Below, piece by piece: positions 1-7,593 of a DNA stretch of 10,728 nt (position 1 is its first letter; each line of letters opens with the position of its first letter). Source of the DNA: Sideroxydans sp. Its GTDB lineage: Bacteria > Pseudomonadota > Gammaproteobacteria > Burkholderiales > Gallionellaceae. A program made the translations under genes and the position numbers. The stretch spans positions 1-10,728 of the forward strand of contig JAGVFD010000219.1 of NCBI GenBank assembly GCA_020057805.1, read 5' to 3'. The notes below the pieces were generated by a model, which made no database searches, had not been told where the DNA came from, and saw only the letters and a program-made list of their open reading frames with translations.

Positions 1-1104
<1,104 letters not shown>

Positions 1105-1105
<1 letters not shown>

Positions 1106-1290
1106 CAGAGTTTTTCGATTTCGTCTGCCGTAAGAATGCGCGCTTCATCTGCCAACATCACAGGAATGTCATCTTGAATGGGATAGGCCAATTTATCGGC
1201 TTTGCAAATCAGCTCTTGCTCTGCTTTGCGATAAACCAATGGAGATTTGCACAGAGGGCAAACCAGAATGTCGAGCAATTTTGCGTCCAT
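1105..1290 (-). CDS. ycaR: Trm112/YcaR-family small zinc-ribbon-like protein
   Basis: A 61-residue protein of the UPF0434/Trm112 family. It begins [18 protein letters not shown] and contains the family stretch [14 protein letters not shown]. It has a CxxC pair (C11, C14) and a third Cys at residue 29. The fourth position is not Cys, which is also my recollection of E. coli YcaR, so it is not a defect. Eukaryotic and archaeal Trm112 proteins are methyltransferase partners; the bacterial role is not established. Placement between lpxK and kdsB is the common proteobacterial arrangement. The start overlaps the lpxK stop (TAATG) and the stop overlaps the kdsB start, so it is translated as part of the coupled chain. 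Confidence 0.93.
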
Positions 1291-2273
1291 TAGGAAGTTA
1301 CCTTTTTGATAATAAGTTGCACGAGTTGCGGGCTAATTTGCGCATCGACGCGTAACACCCACATTTTTTCAGTCGCGAACGCGGCGCATTTTACCGCATC
1401 TTTCTCGGTCAAGAAGAGCGCGTCCGCATCAGGAAACTCTAAATCGTTAGCGCAGAAGGGATGGTGGTCGGCGAAAGCGTGAGACGTGCAGTGCAAGCCC
1501 AATTGTTGCAGATGATTGAAGAAGCGTTGTGGATGTCCAATGCCCGCGCAGGCATGTAAATTCATGCTGATAAAAGCCTCTGCGGTCAGCACTTCATTGG
1601 GGTTGAGTAAGTTGTAAAAGCGCGTGCCATTTAATTGCATCGCAAATTCAGCGCCGCGTACTTCGCCGCCATTCACCACAACAGCATCAACTGAAGCTAA
1701 ACGAGAAACCGGCTCACGCAACGGCCCTGCGGGAATCAGCCAGCCATTGCCAAAGCGGCGCGCACCATCTACCACCGCAATTTCCACATCGCGGCGCAAG
1801 CGATAGTGTTGCAAGCCATCGTCACTTAACAGAATGTCGCATTCGGGATGGGCTTGCAGCAGGGCAAGCGCCACCGCAGGGCGATCGCTACCTATCCAAA
1901 CGGAACACAGATTGCGCTGTCGCATCAGCAAAGGTTCATCGCCAACTTCATCCGCCTTGTCACCTAGCAAAACTTCACGCGGCGTGAGGGAGGAAACGGA
2001 AGATTTGCGGTAGCCGCGACTGATGATGGCGGGATGCCATCCCGCTTCGATGAGTTGTTGCACGAGGGCTAGGGTGAGCGGGGTTTTGCCTGTGCCGCCT
2101 ACGCTGATGTTGCCGATGATGACAACGGGAACCGGCAATTTAATGGAGGCCAATAGCCCCGTTCGATACAAGACGCGGCGCAGCGCCACGAGGATGCGTA
2201 GAAACAGGCTGATGGGAAGCAGCAGCAAGTGCAGCGGCGTGATGCGATACCAATAGTGTTGCAGCCGCTGCAT
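1290..2273 (-). CDS. lpxK: Tetraacyldisaccharide 4'-kinase (lipid A 4'-kinase)
   Basis: LpxK phosphorylates the 4' position of the tetraacyldisaccharide-1-phosphate precursor to give lipid IVA at the inner face of the cytoplasmic membrane. The 327 residues are full family length. A hydrophobic N-terminal membrane anchor (about 13-30) is followed by the Walker A-like loop [12 protein letters not shown] (54-65), SRGYRK (85-90), DEVGDEPLL (108-116), the catalytic/metal region [13 protein letters not shown] (150-162) and [12 protein letters not shown] (177-188). The gene starts six bases after the exbD stop with no strong ribosome site, and its stop shares one base with the next start. Synteny with exbB/exbD and kdsB is common in betaproteobacteria. 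Confidence 0.97.
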   Translation of the reverse strand: MQRLQHYWYRITPLHLLLLPISLFLRILVALRRVLYRTGLLASIKLPVPVVIIGNISVGGTGKTPLTLALVQQLIEAGWHPAIISRGYRKSSVSSLTPREVLLGDKADEVGDEPLLMRQRNLCSVWIGSDRPAVALALLQAHPECDILLSDDGLQHYRLRRDVEIAVVDGARRFGNGWLIPAGPLREPVSRLASVDAVVVNGGEVRGAEFAMQLNGTRFYNLLNPNEVLTAEAFISMNLHACAGIGHPQRFFNHLQQLGLHCTSHAFADHHPFCANDLEFPDADALFLTEKDAVKCAAFATEKMWVLRVDAQISPQLVQLIIKKVTS

Positions 2274-2279
2274 GTAGGT

Positions 2280-2699
2280 TTATTGCTGGTTTTGGGTAGT
2301 GAAGGTGATGCGCCCGAATCCCGCCACGCGTGCTGATTCCATGATGTTAATCACCGATTGATGCAGTGCTTTCGCATCGGCTGTGATAACGATAGACGGA
2401 TCAGTTTGGTCGCCTGCGGCTTTGCGTAGTGCTTGCGCAAAATCGTTCACATCTTTGAATGCCGTTTTGTTGCCATTGATGGCGAAGTGTTCCGCTGCAT
2501 CCACAGCAATGGTGATGGGCTTGCTCACGGGCACTTTGCTTTCTTCGCCTGACGCTTGCGGTAGATTGATTTGCAGTTCAGAAAATTTGCCGTAGCTCGT
2601 GGTAACCATCAAAAAAATCAGCACCACCAACAACACGTCAATCATCGGAATCAGATTGATTTCGGGTTCGTCACGATGCTGTCCGCGTCGAAAATTCAT
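2280..2699 (-). CDS. exbD: ExbD/TolR-family biopolymer transport protein
   Basis: A 139-residue inner-membrane subunit that, with ExbB/TolQ-type channels, uses the proton gradient to energise TonB/TolA-like envelope machines. The N-terminus INLIPMIDVLLVVLIFLMVTT is the single membrane helix (about 14-34). It carries the invariant proton-path aspartate at D21. The rest (about 45-139) is the periplasmic domain. Its start overlaps the exbB stop as ATGA, as expected for a stoichiometric pair. There is no tonB or tol gene in the window, so the system could serve TonB, Tol or another partner. The position before lpxK suggests an envelope role, but that is inference. Confidence 0.93.
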   Translation of the reverse strand: MNFRRGQHRDEPEINLIPMIDVLLVVLIFLMVTTSYGKFSELQINLPQASGEESKVPVSKPITIAVDAAEHFAINGNKTAFKDVNDFAQALRKAAGDQTDPSIVITADAKALHQSVINIMESARVAGFGRITFTTQNQQ

Positions 2700-3304
2700 T
2701 TGCTACGTTCTCCGTGCACAATTTCTACTAGCTTAATGGCTTGTTGCTCCATTTCAATGGTGAAGCTGTCGACCGAGGAGCGGAAGTGACGATAAGCAAT
2801 CATGCTCGGCACAGCAACAATCAAGCCAAAGGCCGTGTTGTAGAGTGCGACCGAGATGCCGTGAGCAAGTTCAGCGGGGGCTGCGCCCCCCCCGTTTTGC
2901 GCGCCGAAAATTTCAATCATGCCCACCACGGTGCCGAATAGTCCTAGCAGTGGACTAATTGAGGCAATCGTGCCCAGCGTGGTGAGGTAGCGTTCCATGT
3001 CATGCGCGGCAACACGGCCAGCTTCTTCGATGGATTCTTTCATTACCTGCGGCGGATTTTTGATGTTTTTTAGCCCAGCTGCAAACACTTTTCCGAGCGG
3101 CGAGCTGTCACTTAACTTTGCTAACATTTGACCACTCACGCCGCGCACCTTCAGCTCTCCCACCACTTCATTCAATAAGCCGGGCGGGTTAATGCTGCTG
3201 CTGCGTAAAAATAATGCGCGCTCAACAATGAGGGTGAGTGCAACAAGGGAGGCAATGATGAGTAACCAGATCGGCCAGCCGGCCGCTTCGATGAGAGTGA
3301 ACAC
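2696..3304 (-). CDS. exbB: MotA/TolQ/ExbB proton channel family protein
   Basis: The channel partner of ExbD, an inner-membrane protein of 202 residues with three predicted membrane helices (about 11-29, 110-132 and 152-174). The conserved TM2 segment SISPLLGLFGTVVGMI lies at 115-130, and the large cytoplasmic loop lies between TM1 and TM2. I place the start at the GTG at 3304-3302. GGAG (3315-3312) lies seven bases upstream, and the protein then begins MFTLIEAAGWPIW, as family members do. An ATG at 3373 would add 23 unlikely, arginine-rich residues. It is the first gene of the operon running to adk. An 8-base G run (coding strand, 2893-2886) encodes part of a Gly-rich loop after TM2. Confidence 0.93.
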   Translation of the reverse strand: MFTLIEAAGWPIWLLIIASLVALTLIVERALFLRSSSINPPGLLNEVVGELKVRGVSGQMLAKLSDSSPLGKVFAAGLKNIKNPPQVMKESIEEAGRVAAHDMERYLTTLGTIASISPLLGLFGTVVGMIEIFGAQNGGGAAPAELAHGISVALYNTAFGLIVAVPSMIAYRHFRSSVDSFTIEMEQQAIKLVEIVHGERSK

Positions 3305-3424
3305 GCAACGTCTCCAAATAGAGGGGGAAAATTCAAGGCGCGAACTGTATCTTGTTCCGCCTGCTTTGGGCAAGAAAAGGTCGTCGAATTTCGCTAACTA
3401 TAAGCGCCATCAGTCATTTTTTGC

Positions 3425-3459
3425 TTACCCACAAAAGCTGTGGATAACTTTGTGGAGCA
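3425..3459. promoter_or_regulatory. Cluster of three DnaA-box-like 9-mers
   Basis: Seen directly: TTACCCACA on the plus strand (3425-3433, one mismatch to the consensus TTATCCACA), a perfect TTATCCACA on the minus strand (3439-3447), and TGCTCCACA on the minus strand (3451-3459, two mismatches). CCACAAA (3429-3435) and TTTGTGG (3449-3455) also form a 7-base dyad around the perfect box. The cluster lies 120-155 bases upstream of the exbB start. DnaA could bind here as a regulator or titration site; binding is inferred, not shown. No dnaA or dnaN gene is near, so this is not a standard origin context. Confidence 0.45.
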
Positions 3460-3532
3460 AATCCCTTAATGCACTAGGCAAGCCCGCCAATACAATAAGT
3501 TAAATTGCCTGCTTAAAAAATAGACGTTAATT

Positions 3533-3628
3533 TTACTTAATAAAATCAATGCATTGAGATTTTTCGACATAACCTTTTGCGCACAGTGGCTTGTAACTGG
3601 CGTAGTCATTGAGGTTGTGAGTAATCAT
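3533..3628 (-). CDS. Possible 31-residue small ORF (doubtful)
   Basis: ATG at 3628-3626 to TAA at 3535-3533 encodes a peptide of 31 residues containing YKPLCAKGYVEKSQC, with two cysteines ten residues apart. An in-frame stop lies two codons before the ATG and there is no clear ribosome site. It could be a short real gene, the tail of a decayed one, or chance in AT-rich DNA. I do not recognise it. It is listed because the composition looks protein-like and the spacer is otherwise empty. Confidence 0.15.
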   Translation of the reverse strand: MITHNLNDYASYKPLCAKGYVEKSQCIDFIK

Positions 3629-3795
3629 TATTTGTCAATATGCTTTTAGGCTGACTTTCAAAATAAAATTTGTCCTGCAACAAGGCACAGTTGTTAGCAC
3701 ATGACGGGTTGACGCAACGGAGATTTTTCGGTGAGTATGCCCAGCGCAACACATAGCGCCTATTTTCCAAACTTGAATGAAAAGGAAGTTTCCCT

Positions 3796-4353
3796 ATGAA
3801 AATTAAATTGTCTTCCCTATTGTTGATTTCGGCCTTTTCACTGTCCGCTCAAGCAGGTTTGATGGATGATATGAACAAGGCAACGGGCAGTAATTTGGCC
3901 AGCCAAGTTGCCGACCAAGCTAAAACTAAAGCTAAAGCCGCTGGCAATCAGCAAATCGGCAAGCAAGTGAATAAAAAGCTGATGGCTGAAGCGCGTAAAA
4001 ATCAATGTTCGTTTAAGAGTGGCTCGGATGAACTCGCGCCAGGCTGTGGAAGAAAATCAAAAAAATTGGCGGGCATCATTGTCGAAGTGAAAAAGACATT
4101 GCAAAGCCAAGGCCAAACGGGCTTTAAGTTCACTGTTTCTGGTCACACCGATTCTTCAGGTGATGCGGCCAAGAACAAAGAATTGTCGGCACGTCGCGCG
4201 CAAGTGATGGTGAAAGAGCTGGTCGCACAAGGCGTAGAAGCCGCTGATATTGAAGCGGTGGGTATGGGTTCAGAGCAGCTTTTGGTGAAGAATGACAATA
4301 CGCCAGCGAAAAAAGCCAAGAACCGTCGTTACGAAGTTCAAGTGCATTTCTAA
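3796..4353 (+). CDS. OmpA-family peptidoglycan-binding protein, secreted
   Basis: A 185-residue exported protein. Residues 1-20 form a signal peptide (two lysines, hydrophobic core, AQA before the cut). Residues about 21-70 are Ala/Lys/Gln-rich and probably extended or helical. Residues about 72-185 are an OmpA C-terminal domain with SGHTDSSGDAAKN (115-127), LSARRAQVMV (130-139) and NRRYEVQV (176-183). D119 and R134 sit where OmpA proteins bind the diaminopimelate of peptidoglycan. Two cysteines (C71, C84) at the domain edge could form a disulfide. There is no beta-barrel and no lipobox cysteine, so it is probably periplasmic. The ATG has AAGGAAG (3782-3788) seven bases upstream. A strong terminator follows, so it seems to be transcribed alone. 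Confidence 0.9.
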   Translation: MKIKLSSLLLISAFSLSAQAGLMDDMNKATGSNLASQVADQAKTKAKAAGNQQIGKQVNKKLMAEARKNQCSFKSGSDELAPGCGRKSKKLAGIIVEVKKTLQSQGQTGFKFTVSGHTDSSGDAAKNKELSARRAQVMVKELVAQGVEAADIEAVGMGSEQLLVKNDNTPAKKAKNRRYEVQVHF

Positions 4354-4364
4354 TTCTCGTTTGG

Positions 4365-4370
4365 TATAAA
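4365..4370 (+). promoter_or_regulatory. Possible extended -10 promoter for xseA
   Basis: TGGTATAAA at 4362-4370 fits an extended -10 (TGnTATAAA) just before the terminator stem. No good -35 is visible, which extended -10 promoters can tolerate. A start about seven bases on (near 4377) would fall inside the left arm of the ompA-like terminator, so xseA transcripts would lack the outer part of the stem. This is inference from sequence alone. Confidence 0.3.
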
Positions 4371-4372
4371 GC

Positions 4373-4406
4373 ACGGCACGCCTAATTTTAGGCGTGCCGT
4401 TTTTTT
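4373..4406 (+). terminator. Rho-independent terminator of the ompA-like gene
   Basis: ACGGCACGCCTAA (4373-4385) pairs perfectly with TTAGGCGTGCCGT (4388-4400), and T runs on through 4406. The hairpin starts 19 bases after the stop codon. The T-run abuts the GAGG ribosome site of xseA. Confidence 0.93.
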
Positions 4407-4416
4407 GAGGTTTTGC

Positions 4417-5619
4417 GTGCTAGTGGATAAAAACAAAGTATTAAGCGTGCGCGAGTTAAATCTGGCGACCAAACAATTAATCGAAGGGGGCTTGCCCTTG
4501 TTATGGGTGCGCGGCGAGATTTCTAACTTTATGAATGCTGCTTCAGGGCATTGGTATTTTTCCTTAAAAGACGAAGCGGCGCAGGTGCGTTGCGTCATGT
4601 TTCGCCATAAGAGTCAGTATTTAGATTTCAAGCCTGCTAACGGTATGCAGGTGGAAGTGTTGGCGCTGGCCTCTTTGTATGAAGCGCGCGGTGATTTTCA
4701 ATTGACCCTAGAAAAAATGCGTCCCGCTGGATTGGGCGCCTTGTTTGAAGCCTTCGAGCGGCTGAAACGTAAGCTGGGTGATGAGGGATTGTTTGATGTC
4801 GAGCGCAAGCGTGATTTGCCGGCGCTGCCCAAACAAATCGGGGTGGTCACCTCGCCTCAAGCGGCGGCCTTGCGTGACGTATTGCGCACCTTGAGCAATC
4901 GCATGCCTAACGTGCCGGTGGTGTTGTATCCCACGCCCGTACAAGGCGATGGGGCAGGGCAAAAAATTGCAACGGCGATACGCGCTGCCAGCGAACGTGC
5001 TGAATGTGATGTGCTGATTGTGTGTCGCGGCGGCGGCAGTATTGAAGACCTGTGGGCGTTCAATGAAGAAGTCGTGGCGCGCGCCATTGCTGCCAGTCAC
5101 ATCCCTGTGGTGAGTGGCGTGGGGCATGAAACAGATTTTACGATTGCGGATTTTGTGGCCGACCTGCGCGCCGCCACGCCCACCGCAGCGGCACAGGCCG
5201 TGGTAGCAGATAGGCAGGCGTTACGCCAAGGTCTGTGGCAGCAACACCAGCGACTGGTACGCGCGGTGTCACGGCGATTGGAGCGTGCGATGCAGCAAGT
5301 GGATATGGCGCAACGTCGCCTCGTACATCCCGCGCAACGCATTCAGCATCAAGCCGAGCGCATCGTCGCGTTGCAACAGCGCATGCGCTTGGCGTTTGAG
5401 CGTTTGATGGATAAGCGCAGCGTGCGCCTTGCTGCCACGCAACAACATTTACAGCATCTCGACCCTAATCAAGTGTTGGCGCGCGGCTACAGTTTGGTGC
5501 GCGATGCGCAGGGCAATTTGCTATCGAGCAGCGCGTGCGTGAATATTGGCGACGTGTTGGAAATCACCTTTGCACAAGGCAGTGTGACGGCGGCGGCGCA
5601 GGAAAAACGCGCAGATTAA
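4417..5619 (+). CDS. xseA: Exodeoxyribonuclease VII large subunit
   Basis: XseA with XseB forms exonuclease VII, which degrades single-stranded DNA from both ends into short acid-soluble oligonucleotides. Layout: N-terminal OB-fold (about 6-103, with LPLLWVRGEISNF and GHWYFSLKDE), catalytic domain with TSPQAAALRD (145-154), CRGGGSIEDLWAFNEE (203-218) and GHETDFTIADFVADLRAATP (236-255), then a long Gln/Arg-rich coiled coil and the C-terminal segment with LARGYSLVRD. I chose GTG at 4417 (400 residues) because GAGG (4407-4410) lies six bases upstream. GTG at 4423 is the alternative. A TTG at 4405 in the same frame would start inside the terminator T-run. It is somewhat shorter than E. coli XseA (about 456). 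xseB is not in the window. Confidence 0.95.
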   Translation: MLVDKNKVLSVRELNLATKQLIEGGLPLLWVRGEISNFMNAASGHWYFSLKDEAAQVRCVMFRHKSQYLDFKPANGMQVEVLALASLYEARGDFQLTLEKMRPAGLGALFEAFERLKRKLGDEGLFDVERKRDLPALPKQIGVVTSPQAAALRDVLRTLSNRMPNVPVVLYPTPVQGDGAGQKIATAIRAASERAECDVLIVCRGGGSIEDLWAFNEEVVARAIAASHIPVVSGVGHETDFTIADFVADLRAATPTAAAQAVVADRQALRQGLWQQHQRLVRAVSRRLERAMQQVDMAQRRLVHPAQRIQHQAERIVALQQRMRLAFERLMDKRSVRLAATQQHLQHLDPNQVLARGYSLVRDAQGNLLSSSACVNIGDVLEITFAQGSVTAAAQEKRAD

Positions 5620-5679
5620 CGAGGCCAATCAGTTAAAATCCGCGCCCGTTTTGGTGTCTTTAATTTAGGGAAACTCTGA

Positions 5680-5809
5680 TTAAGTTTCTTCCGTCATTCT
5701 GACGAAGGCCGGAATCCAGTGGGTTCTATTAAAAAGGCATTGGGGTCAGTGTATTGCGCCGCACTTATATTTTTACTGGATACCGGCCTGCGCCGGTATG
5801 ACGACTTAA
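5680..5809. repeat. REP/MITE-like imperfect palindrome between xseA and the arnD-like gene
   Basis: Two 29-base arms, 5692-5720 and 5775-5803, are inverted copies matching at 24 of 29 positions. The left arm begins CGTCATTCTGACGAAGGCC, and the right arm begins ACTGGATACCGGCC. The right arm holds its own small hairpin, ACCGGC-CTGC-GCCGGT (5782-5797). TTAAGT (5680-5685) and ACTTAA (5804-5809) add an outer inverted pair. No reading frame lies inside. This matches a widespread type of intergenic proteobacterial palindrome (GTCATTCCGGCGAAGGCCGGAATCCAG-like, from memory). It may also act as a transcript-end structure for xseA. Confidence 0.8.
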
Positions 5810-5863
5810 CAAGAGGTTCTTTAACTTAAGCAACCTTCTTAAATTTATTCAGCTGTAATCATC

Positions 5864-6763
5864 ATGATTAAACAAATCGCACTCAAAATTGATGTCGACA
5901 CTTATCGAGGCACGCGTGAAGGCGTTCCGCATTTAGTGGATGCCTTGCAACGGCATCAGGCACAAGCTAGCTTTTTCTTTTTAATGGGGGCAGACCGTTC
6001 TGGGCGCGTGTTCAAACATCTGTTTAGGCCGGGCTTTTTTAATAAAGCCAAACGAACTTCAATGTTGCAACACTACGGCTACAAGACGTTGTTCTACGGC
6101 ACGCTATTGCCCGCACCCAACGTGGGCGAAAAGTGCGCTGATGTGATGCGCAGCGTACGTGACGCGGGTTTTGAGGTGGGGGTGCACGGTAACGAACGCC
6201 TGCGTTGGCAACATCAAGTGGTGAGCGCGGACGAAAAATGGACGCAACATGAAATGCAACAGGCAGTGAATCGCTTCACGCAAATTTTTGGTGTCGCGCC
6301 CCAATCGCATGCTGCAGCGGGTTGGCAAACCAACCGTTTTGCATTACGCCACACACAACACCTAGCGCTGCAATACAGCAGCGATACACGCGGCACACGC
6401 CCATTTATGCCCACGTGGGACGCTGAAATTATTGCCTGTCCGCAGTTGCCCACCACGTTACCGACACTCGACGAATTCATCGGACGCGACGGCATCACCA
6501 CAGATAATGTCGCGCAACATATTTTGGCGCTGACTCGCACGCCCAGTGCCACAGGGCATGTGTTCAACTTGCGCGCAGAGTTAGAAGGCCAACTCTGGCT
6601 ACCGATTTTTGAGCAACTGTTGCAAGGATGGCGTGAGCAAGGTTACGCAATGGTCGCGCTGCAAACGTATCTACAAAACTTCAAAGTCAGCGAATTGCCG
6701 CGACATGAGGTGAAACGCGCCACCCTAGCAGGACAAATTGAGGCGGTCTCTGTGCAAGGCTAA
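5864..6763 (+). CDS. ArnD-like polysaccharide deacetylase family protein with altered active-site residues
   Basis: A 299-residue homologue of ArnD, which deformylates undecaprenyl-phosphate-L-Ara4FN in the route to aminoarabinose-modified lipid A. It follows E. coli ArnD (from memory) nearly end to end: LKIDVDTYRGTREGVPHL (7-24), QASFFFLMGADRSGR (34-48), EVGVH (104-108), HAAAGW (149-154), YSSDTRGTRPF (171-181), LPTLDEFIGRD (199-209). Two expected histidines differ: the second metal-ligand position of the HxxxH motif is R112, and the late catalytic position (IHAEVEG in E. coli) is R237 in NLRAELEG. Substrate and activity are therefore uncertain. No arnA, arnB, arnC or arnT is nearby. No clear ribosome site precedes the ATG. 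A PAP2 phosphatase gene follows closely, suggesting a lipid-linked substrate (inference). Confidence 0.85.
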   Translation: MIKQIALKIDVDTYRGTREGVPHLVDALQRHQAQASFFFLMGADRSGRVFKHLFRPGFFNKAKRTSMLQHYGYKTLFYGTLLPAPNVGEKCADVMRSVRDAGFEVGVHGNERLRWQHQVVSADEKWTQHEMQQAVNRFTQIFGVAPQSHAAAGWQTNRFALRHTQHLALQYSSDTRGTRPFMPTWDAEIIACPQLPTTLPTLDEFIGRDGITTDNVAQHILALTRTPSATGHVFNLRAELEGQLWLPIFEQLLQGWREQGYAMVALQTYLQNFKVSELPRHEVKRATLAGQIEAVSVQG

Positions 6764-6780
6764 CGTCTTGAACATTGCGC

Positions 6781-7593
6781 ATGCCTCACTTAAAAATGAA
6801 TCCGCAAACCTTAACTGAAGTTACCCCACCTCCCGCGCTCTGGCGCTGGGGTGTTCCGTCTTTTGCTTTGTTCGTGGCCTTCGTTATCGTAATCACGGCA
6901 AGCAATACGTCCCTATTTTTATTCCTCAATCACGCATTCAGCGCGCTCGGTGATCCGTTTTGGAGCTACGTCACCGTCATGGGCGATGCCGCCGCTTTTA
7001 TGCTCATCCTCTTATTTTGCGGACGCAGGCCACAAGTGCTGTGGCAGTTTTTCATAGCAGGCCTCTTGGCTATTCTGTGGACGCAAAGTTTGAAATCGCC
7101 CTTGGGGGTGATGCGTCCGCCCGCTGTGTTGGGCGTGGACGACTTTCATTTAATTGGCGTGGCATTACAAAATAATTCCTTTCCTTCGGGACACACCACC
7201 ACTGTATTTGTGGTGGTGGGCGTACTGTGTTTGCAACGCCTGCACCCCGCCCTTAAGTTCAGCCTGCTTACCTTGGCGCTACTGGTGGGTGCATCACGCA
7301 TCGCCTGTGGCGTGCATTGGCCGCTGGACGTGTTGGGTGGAATGTTTGGTGGCTGGCTGGCCGCTGTAGCGGGGCAGTGGATTGGGCTACGTTGGACTAT
7401 CGGCTTGCATGCTTATGTGCAACGCGCCATCAGTCTGCTGTTGTTGCTGATTGCGGGATGGATGCTATGGCGCACCCCACATGAATTTATCAGCACCAAC
7501 ACATTTCAAATGATGCTGGCAACACTCGCTATTGTCGCCGCCGCACCGGGATTACTGCGTGTGTTCGGGATGGAAAAACGCGCTAAACGTTGA
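6781..7593 (+). CDS. PAP2-family membrane phosphatase
   Basis: A 270-residue integral membrane protein with about six helices and the three PAP2 phosphatase motifs: KSPLGVMRP (K105, R112-P113), PSGH (135-138) and SRIACGVHWPLD (S172-R173, nucleophile-type H179, D183). Such enzymes remove phosphate from lipid phosphates, for example undecaprenyl pyrophosphate or lipid A at the periplasmic face. The sequence does not reveal which. It starts 17 bases after the ArnD-like stop, so the two are probably cotranscribed. I use ATG 6781. TTG 6775 and ATG 6796 are in the same frame, and none has a strong ribosome site. Its last 11 bases overlap the end of the convergent DUF302 gene. Confidence 0.9.
   Translation: MPHLKMNPQTLTEVTPPPALWRWGVPSFALFVAFVIVITASNTSLFLFLNHAFSALGDPFWSYVTVMGDAAAFMLILLFCGRRPQVLWQFFIAGLLAILWTQSLKSPLGVMRPPAVLGVDDFHLIGVALQNNSFPSGHTTTVFVVVGVLCLQRLHPALKFSLLTLALLVGASRIACGVHWPLDVLGGMFGGWLAAVAGQWIGLRWTIGLHAYVQRAISLLLLLIAGWMLWRTPHEFISTNTFQMMLATLAIVAAAPGLLRVFGMEKRAKR

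Larger units (their letters stand above)
3305..3795. other. Intergenic region between divergent exbB and ompA-like genes
   Basis: A 491-base spacer that must hold the promoters of the leftward exbB operon and the rightward ompA-like gene. What can be seen: a possible -10 for exbB (TATAGT on the minus strand, 3402-3397) without a good -35; three DnaA-box-like 9-mers at 3425-3459; an AT-rich stretch at about 3485-3575 including the perfect palindrome TCAATGCATTGA (3546-3557); and a possible 31-codon minus-strand frame at 3533-3628. A TTGACG at 3709-3714 could be a -35 for the ompA-like gene, but no convincing -10 follows at proper spacing. No tRNA or recognised RNA gene was seen. Confidence 0.6.

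Noticed and set aside
3305..3373. Upstream ATG start for exbB at 3373
   Set aside because: It would add an Arg-rich 23-residue leader not seen in the family. The GTG at 3304 has a proper GGAG site and gives the usual N-terminus.
4405..4416. TTG start for xseA at 4405
   Set aside because: It lies in the terminator T-run and upstream of the GAGG ribosome site.
4708..5127. Minus-strand open frame of 139 codons inside xseA
   Set aside because: It is fully covered by the conserved catalytic domain of xseA on the other strand and has no family-like features.
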